From positions 315,001 to 363,466 of the forward strand of contig MCFG01000014.1 in the NCBI GenBank assembly GCA_002104895.1: 48,466 nucleotides of DNA, written 5' to 3'. The DNA comes from Anaeromyces robustus (taxonomy: Eukaryota > Neocallimastigomycota > Neocallimastigomycetes > Neocallimastigales > Neocallimastigaceae). This document shows, in pieces, positions 28,101 through 40,160 of this stretch. Under the pieces are notes generated by a model. The model was given only the letters and a program-made list of their open reading frames with translations. It searched no databases and was not told the origin of the DNA. Positions within the stretch are counted from its first letter, which is position 1, and each line of letters begins with the position of its first letter. The translations under genes were made by a program, and so were the position numbers.

Positions 28101-28406
28101 AATATATTTTTAGAATTTGTATTTTTATTCTCAATTAGAGACCCATTGTTTAAAAGCAAATTCGCAATTTTAAAATTATTATTTTCAATTGAATAAGATA
28201 ATATTTCTGTATTGTCAAATGATAACGGTTGTTGTTGTATAATAAAATGAATTATATTAAAAGAAGCATTTTTTTTTAATTAAATATAATAATGTTTCTT
28301 TGAATTGATTCTCTTGTAATTTTATATTTTTATATTTGAAAATTTCTTTTATTTCTTCTAAATTTTTATTTCTAATTAGTTCAATAATTTCTCTTTTGTT
28401 ATTCAT
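25106..28406 (-). CDS. Ankyrin-repeat protein (~22 repeats), N-terminus frameshifted
   Basis: The uninterrupted frame (28159-25106) encodes 1017 residues dominated by about 22 ankyrin repeats of ~33-36 residues, each with a G-x-YPLLxAI core, IEMVKLLMEYANKNNI and LELNEKN. Ankyrin repeats bind proteins; partner and location are not deducible. Coding sequence continues upstream. ATG at 28406 starts MNNKREIIELIRNKNLEEIK, which runs for ~43 codons into an A9 run (T9 at 28269-28277 on +). One base fewer there joins it in frame to NIIHFIIQQQPLSFDNTEIL, then to IANLLLNNGSLIEN at the start of the long ORF. A very similar N-terminal layout is, to my knowledge, common in gut-fungal ankyrin proteins. The slip may be a sequencing error in a homopolymer or a real mutation. 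A five-unit ATTTC repeat sits directly upstream of the start. No introns are needed otherwise. Confidence 0.85.
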
Positions 28407-28433
28407 TTCATTTCATTTCATTTCATTTCATTT
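28404..28433. repeat. (ATTTC)n pentanucleotide repeat at the ankyrin gene start
   Basis: About five ATTTC units on the plus strand. On the gene's strand they place several ATGAA words just ahead of the chosen ATG at 28406, and an in-frame TGA precedes that ATG within the repeat. Confidence 0.8.
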
Positions 28434-28819
28434 TTATTTTTATTATCTTATAAATTTATTTATTCATTTACTTTATTTATTTATTTATTTAGAAGGTTTT
28501 GTTATAAAATATTCATTTATTTTATTTATTTATTTATTTATTTAAAAAAGGTTTTGTTAAATATTCATTTTTTTGATTAATTTAAAAAAAAAAAAAAAAA
28601 TTAGAAAGAAAGAATATTCATATTCATTTTTAAAAAAATTTTTTTGTTATTTTGTTTTTAAAAAAATAATATTAAAAAATGGAAAAAATTATATTTTCCA
28701 AAAAAAAAGAAAAAAATTTTTAAAACTAAGTTTTGTAAATAAAGCATTAATTTTTATAATAAAAACACAATAATAAAATATAATATAAAAATATATAAAT
28801 ATATAAAATAAACAGTAAA

Positions 28820-28851
<32 letters not shown>

Positions 28852-29220
28852 TACTTTAATATTTATTTATTTATTTATTTATTTTTTGTTTAATATTTTA
28901 ATATTATTTATAAGAAATTTTTTGATAGTAATTTATTAATTTATCGTTAATAATCAATATTAAATTATAATTGAATATTGATTACTTTTTTATATAGTAA
29001 GAAACTTAAATTTTCTTTTCTTTATAAATAGATAAGATAATTTATTTAAAATTGTAGATTATTAATAATTATTTAAATTTGTTGTATTATCGTATAATTT
29101 TGATTATATATAGAATATTTTTTCTTTTAATAATTTTTATAATTTTTTTTTTTTTGATATTTGCTAATTATTTTATTTTTAAATATATTTACATTTACAC
29201 TTTCCAAGTTATGTATTTAT
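28407..29220. other. Upstream of ankyrin gene and 3' flank of PFL copy 3
   Basis: The left part is A/T-rich with ATTT and poly-A/T runs and presumably holds the ankyrin promoter. The right ~235 bp (28985-29220) mirror the 3' flank of PFL copy 2, including GATATTTGCTAATTATTTTA and a T13 tract at 29143-29155. Confidence 0.6.
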
Positions 29221-31689
29221 TTACATCTTTTCATGGAAAGTACGAGCAATAACTTCTTTTTGTTGTTGTGGTGTTAATTTAACAAAATTAACAGCATATC
29301 CTGATACACGAATTGTAAGATTTGGATAATTTTCTGGATGTGCCATAGCATCTTCTAATGTTTCACGTTTTAAAACATTAACATTAAGATGATGAGCTCC
29401 TTTAGTGAAATATCCATCTAATAATCCTGAAAGATTACCTTGACGTTCTTGTAAACTTTTACCAATGGTATTTGGAACAATAGAGAAAGTATTTGAAATA
29501 CCATCCATACATGAATCATAATTAACTTTAGCAACTGATGAAAGTGAAGCAACAGCTCCTGAAAATTCACGACCATGCATTGGATTACAACCTGGTGCAA
29601 ATGGTTGACCTGCTTTACGTCCATCTGGTGTTGATCCAGTTTTCTTACCATAAACAACATTTGAAGTAATAGTAAGAATAGAAAGTGTGTGAGTAGCACC
29701 ACGATAAGTTGGTGTTTTTCTTAATTTATTAATAAGCTTGTCAGTAACAGTTTTAGCAAAGTAATCAACACGATCATCATCATTACCGAATTTTGGGAAT
29801 TCACCTTCAACTTTGAAATCAACAGTTAATCCAGTTTTTGGATCACGAATTGGTGTAACTTTAGCATATTTAATAGCAGAGAATGAATCAGCAACAACTG
29901 AAAGACCTGCAACACCAAATGCCATTAAACGACGAACATCTGTATCATGAAGTGCCATTTGAAGTGATTCATAACAATATTGATCATGACAGAAATGAAT
30001 AACATTCATAGTATTAACATAAAGCTTGGCAATCCAATCCATAGCTTTATCATAAGTTTCCCACATCCAATCAAATGGAATTGGACCTTCTGGAACTGGT
30101 CCGAAATCTGGACCAACTTGTTTACCAGTTCTTTCATCTTTACCATGATTAAGAACATAAAGCATAAGTTTAGCAAGATTACAACGAGCACCAAAGAATT
30201 GCATATCTTTACCAATTCTCATAGCAGAGACACAACAAGCAATTCCATAATCATCACCAAATCTTGCTGACATAAGAGCATCAGATTCATATTGAATAGA
30301 TGAAGTATCAATAGAAACTTGAGTAGCAAAATCTTTAAAGTTCTTTGGAAGAGCTTTATTCCAGAGAACAGTAATATTTGGTTCTGGAGCAGGACCTAAG
30401 TTGTAAAGAGTGTTAAGAACACGGAATGAAGTTTTTGTAACTAAAGTACGACCATCATTTCCCATACCACCAATGGACATAGTAACCCAAGTTGGATCAC
30501 CTGCAAATAAATCATTATATTCTGGAGTACGTAAATGACGAGCAAAACGTAATTTTAAGATAAGATTATCAATAATTTCTTGAGCTTCAGCTTCAGTAAT
30601 GACTCCATTCTTTAAATCATTTTCAAAGAAACAATCAAGGAAAGCATCAACACGACCTAAAGACATAGCAGCTCCATCTTGTTCTTTAATTGAACCTAAA
30701 TAACCGAAATAAACAAATTGAGTTGCTTCTCTTGCATTCTTAGCTGGTTTTGAAATATCAATTCCATAAGATTTAGCCATTTGAGTAAGTTGTTTTAAAG
30801 CTTTAATTTGATCAGCAACTTCACCAATTAATTTCATAGTTGGTTCATCCATTTGCTTCTTTTGTAATTCAATTCTATCTTTTTCCTTTTGAGCAATGAG
30901 ACGATCAGTACCATAAAGTGCAACACGACGATAATCACCAATAATACGACCACGACCATAACCATCAGGTAAACCAGTCATAATAGCATTAGAACGTCCA
31001 GCTCTCATTTCTTTTGAGTAAAGATCGAATACAGCAGTATTATGAGTTTTACGATAGTCAGTGAAAATATGTTCAACATTTTCATCCATTGGAACATCAA
31101 CAGCCTTAAGAGCATTTTTAACCATATTTACACCACCAAATGGTTTAATAGCTCTTTTAAGAGGAACATCAGTTTGATAACCATAAATAACTTCATTTTC
31201 TTTATCGAGATAACCAGGTTCATGAGAAGTGATAGTAGAAGGAGTATGTGGATCAACATCATATAATCCACCATTATCACGTTCTTTAGCAAGATATTGT
31301 TCAGCCTTAGCAAAAAGCTTTTTAGTTTTTTCAGTTGGACCAGAAAGGAAAGAACCATCACCTTCATATGGAGTATAATGTTTTTTAATCCAACCTTCAA
31401 CATCAATATCTGATTTTTTAGCAGCATCATCAGTAATAGATGGAGCTTGAGTAGCATAATTCATTTTTGATTGTAAATTAATAGAGAAAGAAGATGAAGA
31501 TTTTGTAGTAGTAGTAGCAGCAGCAGTAGCAGCAGTAGTAGTATTCATATTAGAGATTTTTGGAGTAGAATGAAGTGAACGAGATGGTTTATTCATTCTA
31601 ATTCCAGCAATTTTATTAACAGTCATAGCATTGACAGCGACTGTCTTAGCAATAGCGTTATTAGCTTGACATAAAGTTAAACTTTCCAT
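29221..31689 (-). CDS. pfl: Pyruvate formate-lyase, hydrogenosomal type, copy 3
   Basis: An intact 822-codon copy with an organelle-type leader (RSLHST near 37-42), Trp100 present, active-site Cys485-Cys486 (IACCVSAM) and glycyl-radical Gly797 (RVSGYAV). The predicted protein is the same as that of copy 4, with which it forms a head-to-head pair. It differs from copies 1 and 2 at synonymous positions that copy 4 shares (for example TGT for Cys7, AAG in AKNAREA, GCC in IAKLY). With copy 4 it is the best candidate for the main expressed PFL of this array. Its 3' flank matches that of copy 2 in inverted orientation for about 230 bp. Confidence 0.97.
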   Translation of the reverse strand: MESLTLCQANNAIAKTVAVNAMTVNKIAGIRMNKPSRSLHSTPKISNMNTTTAATAAATTTTKSSSSFSINLQSKMNYATQAPSITDDAAKKSDIDVEGWIKKHYTPYEGDGSFLSGPTEKTKKLFAKAEQYLAKERDNGGLYDVDPHTPSTITSHEPGYLDKENEVIYGYQTDVPLKRAIKPFGGVNMVKNALKAVDVPMDENVEHIFTDYRKTHNTAVFDLYSKEMRAGRSNAIMTGLPDGYGRGRIIGDYRRVALYGTDRLIAQKEKDRIELQKKQMDEPTMKLIGEVADQIKALKQLTQMAKSYGIDISKPAKNAREATQFVYFGYLGSIKEQDGAAMSLGRVDAFLDCFFENDLKNGVITEAEAQEIIDNLILKLRFARHLRTPEYNDLFAGDPTWVTMSIGGMGNDGRTLVTKTSFRVLNTLYNLGPAPEPNITVLWNKALPKNFKDFATQVSIDTSSIQYESDALMSARFGDDYGIACCVSAMRIGKDMQFFGARCNLAKLMLYVLNHGKDERTGKQVGPDFGPVPEGPIPFDWMWETYDKAMDWIAKLYVNTMNVIHFCHDQYCYESLQMALHDTDVRRLMAFGVAGLSVVADSFSAIKYAKVTPIRDPKTGLTVDFKVEGEFPKFGNDDDRVDYFAKTVTDKLINKLRKTPTYRGATHTLSILTITSNVVYGKKTGSTPDGRKAGQPFAPGCNPMHGREFSGAVASLSSVAKVNYDSCMDGISNTFSIVPNTIGKSLQERQGNLSGLLDGYFTKGAHHLNVNVLKRETLEDAMAHPENYPNLTIRVSGYAVNFVKLTPQQQKEVIARTFHEKM

Positions 31690-34284
31690 TTTTTTATTTT
31701 TTAATTATTATTTTAAATATTTAATATTTATATTGATTAAAAAATTGATTTATTAAAATTAATTGTTTATATCTTATTTTTGGTATAAAAAATTTGGTAT
31801 ATTAATAATTATTTAAAAATTATTAATTAAAAATATTTAATCTTTGTTTTTAATTATAAAAAATTGATTTTGTATTAATATTTTGAATTATTTAAAAAAT
31901 TTTTGTGAAAAAATCTTGGTCTATTTATATTAAAATTTTTTAATTTATTTTTATATATATTTCAATTTTTTTTATTTTTTTTATTTTTTTTTAAAGTTTT
32001 TCATGGAAAAATTATACTAAAATTTTTATAGGAATTGTATGCTAAAATTTTTTCATTTATAACTAAATATTAAATATTACAATTAATTATAATTTTTAAT
32101 ATATTACAATATATTATAATATATTAAATTATTTTAAAAATTTTATTAATCGCTAAAAAATCCATAATACAAAATCAATTATTCTTTAAATTTTATTGGT
32201 CAATTATATGTTATTTTTATAAATTTTTAATATCGTAAATATTTCCATATAATTTTTATTTTTTTTTTTTTTTTGTAATTAAAAGTCTAATATTAATAAC
32301 ATTCCTTTTTATATTATAAATTATCCATTTTACTTTTTCATTTTTTTTCCTTCTAGAAAAGAAAATTCCTTATAGGACATTAAAATTTTTATTTTAAAAT
32401 TTAACAAAAAAGATAAATTATCCAATTATATTGCTTTATTAATAATTGTTTTACAAAGATAACTATATTACTTTATAAAATAAATTATCATTATTAGATA
32501 AATCTTATAAAATCAAAGGTTATTTTTTAATAAAAGTTTAAATTCCGTTAATTCTTATATACATATTTTTAAATATATATAATTATATAAATGAAATATT
32601 TAATATTAATTGTTATTGAATATAAGAATTTACTTGTTTAGTTTTTTTTTATTATATTATAAAGTAAAGGTAAATTAATTATTTAATAGCTATTTAGTTG
32701 TTGTTTTTTTATATTATAGTAATGATAAATTAATTATTTAATAGCTATTTAGTTTTTATTATTATTATTTAATATTTATTTTAAATTTTATATATCAAAA
32801 TAAAAATTCATATTATAATAAATAAATTGATATATTCAATAAAAAAAGAAAAACTAATATCATAAAATGTTAAGAAAATAAAACTTAATATCATTACTTT
32901 TAAATAAATACAAATAAAAAAGATAAAATATATATTATGAGTAATATATATTTTTAAATAAACGAATTTAAACATGTTATAAAAAAAAACTTATAATAAA
33001 AGTTAGAAGTTATCTAACATGTTTTTAATTAACATTTTTTCATAATAATTATTTAGATGTATTTTTATATTTAATATAAATAGAATTTAATAAAAATAAT
33101 CATGTTAAGCACATTTATTTTAATTGTTTTTTATTGAAAATATAATAGATATTAAAAATTGAAATAATAATAATAAAAAACATGATAAACAATATCTATT
33201 TTGTATAATAATATTTGATATGAATATTTATATTATATTATATTATATAAAGAATTTCCTTTCATATGAAATATAAATAGGAATAATTAATATATATTTA
33301 AGATTAAAAGTATTGATTAGAAAATATAAAGTTCATGCAAAGTAGAGTAAATATTAGTAAATACTTATATAAAAAAAATACAGAAAATTAAAAGATTTTC
33401 TTTTCATTATATTAATAAAATAAATATATATATATAAACTTTATATATATATATTTTATATGTATCTTTCTGTTTTCTTAAAGAAAAAAATATTTTTTTA
33501 CAGTGTATATATATATGTAAATACAATTAGTATAGATGATAATATATAAAATTAATAAAAATAAAATATATTTTACTGTAAATCTTATTACTTTTAACGA
33601 ATTTCTTTTTTGAAAATTTAAAAAATATATATATAATAATTAGTAAATATAAAATTTTAAATCTTTTTTAATTTATTTTTATAACTATATTTTACTTAAA
33701 TATTTAAGTTTGTTAAGGAAATTCATGCGAAGAAAATGTAAAAATATAAATAATTTTGAATTCTTTATTAAATGACCAATAGAATTTAAGAAATAATTTA
33801 TTTTTTACTATCTATAAAATTATGGATTTCTTTACGATGAATAATAAAAAAATTTAAAAAAAAATTATATTTAATTAAATTAATATATTGTAATATATTG
33901 TAATATATTATAATGTATTGTTACCATAATTGTATGTGAAAAACTTTATTATGAAGAAAATTAGTAAATTTTTCCTATAAAATAAAAATTTAATAATAAC
34001 AATTATAATATTTATAATTATATATTAAAAAAAATTTTAATATAAATAATCAATGATTTTTTCACAAAAATTTTTTAAATCATCAATTCAAAATATTAAT
34101 ACAAAATCAATTTTTTATAATTAAAAACAAAGATTAAATATTTTTAATTAATAATTTTTAAATAATTATTAATATACCAAATTTTTTATACCAAAAATAA
34201 GATATAAACAATTAATTTTAATAAATCAATTTTTTAATCAATATAAATATTAAATATTTAAAATAATAATTAAAAAATAAAAAA
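31690..34284. promoter_or_regulatory. Shared upstream spacer of PFL copies 3 and 4
   Basis: A 2.6 kb spacer that is collinear with 16762-19378 in direct orientation, with small indels. The ~225 bp next to each ATG are almost identical inverted copies of each other. At about 31914 (copy 3 side) and 34057 (copy 4 side) this near-identity stops abruptly, and each side then resembles its counterpart in the first pair instead. It must hold the two divergent promoters; no specific element is identifiable. Confidence 0.6.
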
Positions 34285-36753
34285 ATGGAAAGTTTAACTT
34301 TATGTCAAGCTAATAACGCTATTGCTAAGACAGTCGCTGTCAATGCTATGACTGTTAATAAAATTGCTGGAATTAGAATGAATAAACCATCTCGTTCACT
34401 TCATTCTACTCCAAAAATCTCTAATATGAATACTACTACTGCTGCTACTGCTGCTGCTACTACTACTACAAAATCTTCATCTTCTTTCTCTATTAATTTA
34501 CAATCAAAAATGAATTATGCTACTCAAGCTCCATCTATTACTGATGATGCTGCTAAAAAATCAGATATTGATGTTGAAGGTTGGATTAAAAAACATTATA
34601 CTCCATATGAAGGTGATGGTTCTTTCCTTTCTGGTCCAACTGAAAAAACTAAAAAGCTTTTTGCTAAGGCTGAACAATATCTTGCTAAAGAACGTGATAA
34701 TGGTGGATTATATGATGTTGATCCACATACTCCTTCTACTATCACTTCTCATGAACCTGGTTATCTCGATAAAGAAAATGAAGTTATTTATGGTTATCAA
34801 ACTGATGTTCCTCTTAAAAGAGCTATTAAACCATTTGGTGGTGTAAATATGGTTAAAAATGCTCTTAAGGCTGTTGATGTTCCAATGGATGAAAATGTTG
34901 AACATATTTTCACTGACTATCGTAAAACTCATAATACTGCTGTATTCGATCTTTACTCAAAAGAAATGAGAGCTGGACGTTCTAATGCTATTATGACTGG
35001 TTTACCTGATGGTTATGGTCGTGGTCGTATTATTGGTGATTATCGTCGTGTTGCACTTTATGGTACTGATCGTCTCATTGCTCAAAAGGAAAAAGATAGA
35101 ATTGAATTACAAAAGAAGCAAATGGATGAACCAACTATGAAATTAATTGGTGAAGTTGCTGATCAAATTAAAGCTTTAAAACAACTTACTCAAATGGCTA
35201 AATCTTATGGAATTGATATTTCAAAACCAGCTAAGAATGCAAGAGAAGCAACTCAATTTGTTTATTTCGGTTATTTAGGTTCAATTAAAGAACAAGATGG
35301 AGCTGCTATGTCTTTAGGTCGTGTTGATGCTTTCCTTGATTGTTTCTTTGAAAATGATTTAAAGAATGGAGTCATTACTGAAGCTGAAGCTCAAGAAATT
35401 ATTGATAATCTTATCTTAAAATTACGTTTTGCTCGTCATTTACGTACTCCAGAATATAATGATTTATTTGCAGGTGATCCAACTTGGGTTACTATGTCCA
35501 TTGGTGGTATGGGAAATGATGGTCGTACTTTAGTTACAAAAACTTCATTCCGTGTTCTTAACACTCTTTACAACTTAGGTCCTGCTCCAGAACCAAATAT
35601 TACTGTTCTCTGGAATAAAGCTCTTCCAAAGAACTTTAAAGATTTTGCTACTCAAGTTTCTATTGATACTTCATCTATTCAATATGAATCTGATGCTCTT
35701 ATGTCAGCAAGATTTGGTGATGATTATGGAATTGCTTGTTGTGTCTCTGCTATGAGAATTGGTAAAGATATGCAATTCTTTGGTGCTCGTTGTAATCTTG
35801 CTAAACTTATGCTTTATGTTCTTAATCATGGTAAAGATGAAAGAACTGGTAAACAAGTTGGTCCAGATTTCGGACCAGTTCCAGAAGGTCCAATTCCATT
35901 TGATTGGATGTGGGAAACTTATGATAAAGCTATGGATTGGATTGCCAAGCTTTATGTTAATACTATGAATGTTATTCATTTCTGTCATGATCAATATTGT
36001 TATGAATCACTTCAAATGGCACTTCATGATACAGATGTTCGTCGTTTAATGGCATTTGGTGTTGCAGGTCTTTCAGTTGTTGCTGATTCATTCTCTGCTA
36101 TTAAATATGCTAAAGTTACACCAATTCGTGATCCAAAAACTGGATTAACTGTTGATTTCAAAGTTGAAGGTGAATTCCCAAAATTCGGTAATGATGATGA
36201 TCGTGTTGATTACTTTGCTAAAACTGTTACTGACAAGCTTATTAATAAATTAAGAAAAACACCAACTTATCGTGGTGCTACTCACACACTTTCTATTCTT
36301 ACTATTACTTCAAATGTTGTTTATGGTAAGAAAACTGGATCAACACCAGATGGACGTAAAGCAGGTCAACCATTTGCACCAGGTTGTAATCCAATGCATG
36401 GTCGTGAATTTTCAGGAGCTGTTGCTTCACTTTCATCAGTTGCTAAAGTTAATTATGATTCATGTATGGATGGTATTTCAAATACTTTCTCTATTGTTCC
36501 AAATACCATTGGTAAAAGTTTACAAGAACGTCAAGGTAATCTTTCAGGATTATTAGATGGATATTTCACTAAAGGAGCTCATCATCTTAATGTTAATGTT
36601 TTAAAACGTGAAACATTAGAAGATGCTATGGCACATCCAGAAAATTATCCAAATCTTACAATTCGTGTATCAGGATATGCTGTTAATTTTGTTAAATTAA
36701 CACCACAACAACAAAAAGAAGTTATTGCTCGTACTTTCCATGAAAAGATGTAA
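34285..36753 (+). CDS. pfl: Pyruvate formate-lyase, hydrogenosomal type, copy 4
   Basis: An intact 822-codon copy. Cys485-Cys486 are encoded at 35737-35742 and the radical Gly797 at 36673-36675. The leader has a short Thr/Ala-rich run and RSLHST before the conserved domain begins near residue 95 ([20 protein letters not shown]). The protein matches copy 3. Being intronless and strikingly similar to bacterial PFL, it fits the accepted view that gut fungi acquired PFL from bacteria. The shared 3' UTR motif ACATAACTTGGAAAGTG follows the stop, and homology to the other copies ends soon after, near 36810. Confidence 0.97.
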   Translation: MESLTLCQANNAIAKTVAVNAMTVNKIAGIRMNKPSRSLHSTPKISNMNTTTAATAAATTTTKSSSSFSINLQSKMNYATQAPSITDDAAKKSDIDVEGWIKKHYTPYEGDGSFLSGPTEKTKKLFAKAEQYLAKERDNGGLYDVDPHTPSTITSHEPGYLDKENEVIYGYQTDVPLKRAIKPFGGVNMVKNALKAVDVPMDENVEHIFTDYRKTHNTAVFDLYSKEMRAGRSNAIMTGLPDGYGRGRIIGDYRRVALYGTDRLIAQKEKDRIELQKKQMDEPTMKLIGEVADQIKALKQLTQMAKSYGIDISKPAKNAREATQFVYFGYLGSIKEQDGAAMSLGRVDAFLDCFFENDLKNGVITEAEAQEIIDNLILKLRFARHLRTPEYNDLFAGDPTWVTMSIGGMGNDGRTLVTKTSFRVLNTLYNLGPAPEPNITVLWNKALPKNFKDFATQVSIDTSSIQYESDALMSARFGDDYGIACCVSAMRIGKDMQFFGARCNLAKLMLYVLNHGKDERTGKQVGPDFGPVPEGPIPFDWMWETYDKAMDWIAKLYVNTMNVIHFCHDQYCYESLQMALHDTDVRRLMAFGVAGLSVVADSFSAIKYAKVTPIRDPKTGLTVDFKVEGEFPKFGNDDDRVDYFAKTVTDKLINKLRKTPTYRGATHTLSILTITSNVVYGKKTGSTPDGRKAGQPFAPGCNPMHGREFSGAVASLSSVAKVNYDSCMDGISNTFSIVPNTIGKSLQERQGNLSGLLDGYFTKGAHHLNVNVLKRETLEDAMAHPENYPNLTIRVSGYAVNFVKLTPQQQKEVIARTFHEKM

Positions 36754-37266
36754 ATAAATACATAACTTGGAAAGTGTAAATATAATTAAAAGTAAAATAA
36801 TTATGACATATTAAAAATTTTTTTAGTTTTAATATTATAAATCTTTTTAAAAATTACTTTTTTATTTGATAATTAAAAACGTAATATATTACGTTTTATA
36901 TATAAAAAAAAATAAAATTTTTACTTTTTTTATTATCTATTTTTTACATCTATTAATATAGTTTAACAATATTTATTAATGTTTTATATATAAAGAATAA
37001 TAACGATATAATATTTTTATTTTCAAATTAATAAATTATTAATATTTACACAATTTTAAAATATACCCAATTAATAAAATGAAATAATATAAAATAAAAT
37101 AAAATAAAATAAAATAAAAATAAATAAATAACTAAAATTAAATATAATATATATATAATAAAAATTTTTTTATATAATTATTATTTATTTATTATTTATT
37201 AATTAATTAAAAACATTATTTCAATATATAACGAGTTTTATAAGAAATTATTTATACTAATTATTA

Positions 37267-37267
37267 T

Positions 37268-37323
<56 letters not shown>

Positions 37324-37440
37324 AATAATACTAATACTAATACTAATACTAATACTAATACTAATACTAATACTAATACTAATACTAATAATACTAATAC
37401 TAATATTAATAATACTAATACTAATAGTAATAATAATAAT
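37267..37440. repeat. (AAT)n followed by (AATACT)n
   Basis: About 18 AAT units followed by roughly eleven AATACT hexamers, then degenerate units. In one plus-strand frame it reads Asn-rich, then alternating Asn-Thr. The same AAT/ACT alternation occurs in coding DNA of the gene at 1-4036. There is no coding context here. Confidence 0.85.
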
Positions 37441-37684
37441 AGAACATTATAATAACATTTTAGTGATATTTTTATTATTGTTATGAAATATGTATTATAA
37501 TATTAATCTATTTATAACAATATAATAATTAGTTATTTATTAGTGATAGTTTTTTCCTATATATTCATATTGTTAATAAAAAGTTATTATAAAGTTAATA
37601 ATAATAACATTATAATAATAAATATATGAATGAAAAAATAAATATAAAAGATGTTTTATTTATTAACTTTATTATTTTATAATA

Positions 37685-37940
37685 AACTAATACAAATATA
37701 AAATCTCTATAATTTTTTATTAAAATATTTTATTTTTAACTAATACAAATATAAAATCTCTGTAATTTTTTATTAAAATATTTTATTTTAAACTAATACA
37801 AAAAAAAATCTCTTATTTTATTTAAATAGTTTATTAACTAATACAAATATAAAATCTCTATAATTTTATTTAAATATTTTATTTTTAACTAATACAGATA
37901 TGTGATTTTATTATCTATAATACAGATATGTGATTCTATT
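37685..37940. repeat. ~53-bp minisatellite
   Basis: Units beginning AACTAATAC start at about 37685, 37738, 37791, 37836 and 37887, each followed by AAATATAAAATCTCT and an A/T-rich tail. The last units have changed to ACAGATATGTGATT and repeat at a shorter period (~30 bp). Confidence 0.8.
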
Positions 37941-38139
37941 ATCTAATTTCTTTAATATTATAAAATACTTTATATATAATCAATAATAAGTAATAATAAT
38001 ATAAAATTAATGATAAATAATTAATTAAAAATTTATTAGAAAATATTAGAGATTTTACATAAAATATTATTAAATTTATATTAATAAAAAATTTAATTAT
38101 TTAATTATTAAATATAAATTACATATTAAAAATTTATAT

Positions 38140-38371
<232 letters not shown>

Positions 38372-40160
38372 GATTATTTGTAATACATTAAATAAATTAA
38401 AAAAATAATTCCATAACAAATAATATATAAATAGTTTAATAAACAAATAAATAAACAAATAAACACTTTTATAGCGGTAAGCATTTGTAAATTTTTTTTT
38501 TCTTTTCTTTCAGTTATAAAATTTAAATTTCTATTAAAATTATTATTAATTTATGCTAATTAAATTTCTTTTATTACGGTAATAAATATGATTATGATTT
38601 TCCTTTTGATTAATGAAAAAGATAATTAATAATTGTTTTTTTAATTATAATTTATATTGAATATTTATTAATATTTGTTTTAAATATTTGTCTAACAATA
38701 ATGATTAACGTTTTTAAAGTTAGATAACAATTAAAAACAAAGAATAATATTTAAAGAAAACAAAAAGTGATGATGTATCATTTTAATTTGTTTATTTATA
38801 TATTAAAAACTTTTTTTTATTATATGTCTCATTTTATTATTGCATAAGTTTTAAAAATAAAAAATAAATAAAATTTATATTATTAAATAAAATTCCTTTT
38901 ATTTTTATTTTTTTTCATTTTATATATTAAATACTATGGATACTCTGGGAAAAATTATTTTAAAAAACAAACAAACAAACAGAAAAAAAATAAATATTAA
39001 AAGTTTAACAAATAATGAAAAGACTTTAAATGAAATAAAAAAACATTTAATTTATTTTGTCTTTCTTTTTTTTTTTTTTCTTTTTATTATTATTAGTGTC
39101 ACGTCACTTTTAATAAACAATTAAATTATTTTATAAATAAGTTAATTTTATCTTTATCCTTTTTTTTTTTTTGTTTTATCTTTTCGTTAATATTTGTGTA
39201 AATAAAAATAATTAAAAATAAATAAAAATAATAACAAGAAATACTATGAAATCATTGGTTAAATAAATTATTCAATTATTATTGGTTAGGTTAATACATG
39301 ATGTAATAAAATGTAATAAAAATTTTTTTTTTGTGAATGTGACTCAATGAATTCATTTTTGTACCAAAAAAAATTAATAGAATATGAAACAAATATTAAA
39401 AAAAAAAATAATTAAAAAAAAAAAAAAGAGTGCTTTTTTTTTTTCTTCAATTTTTTTTTATTATATTAAGTTTTGGCCAAAAATAGTCACTTATTTATTT
39501 ATTTATTTATATTACTTTACTTTATCATAGATTATTTATTTATTATTAATGAATGAATGAATAATAAAAAAATAAAAAAAATGGATTATTCCTAATAATA
39601 AAATTTAATTCTTTTTTTTTTTTTTTTTTTCAAAATTAAATGTATAGTTTTTTAAAATGATCTTTCTAAGAAAGAAATTAAAATTAAAATAATATTATAA
39701 TAAAAAATAAAATGTATCCAAAATAAAACCCAAAATACCTCCAAATAAAAAAAAAAAAATTATAAAAAAATAATATAGTTTTTATTTTATATATTTTTTT
39801 TTTTATTATTTTTTTTTTCAATTTTTTTTTAATTATATATGTATATATATTATTTTTTAAGATATTACACGTCGTAATTAATAATAATAAAAAAAATTTT
39901 TATATATATATTTTTTATTATTATTAATATTATTTATTAATAATTATTATTATTATTTTTTTCTTTGTTAATATTAAATTATGTATGTTTTTTTATTTGA
40001 TATTTATATATTAATATAATTACTTTTTATTATTATTATTATTGTCATTATTAATTATTATTATTGCGTTTTACAATTATTTTTTTTTCCTTCTTTTATT
40101 TATTTCCATTTTGTTATATATTATTTAATATTTTAATTATTTAATAATTTTAAACTTTCC

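Noticed and set aside
37267-37452. 61-residue Asn/Thr ORF
   Set aside because: Begins by chance just before an AAT/AATACT repeat; no flanking coding sequence.
38936-39124. 62-residue ORF with a Phe-rich C-terminus
   Set aside because: The hydrophobic part comes from a poly-T run and the rest is Lys/Asn from A-rich DNA; no support for a gene.
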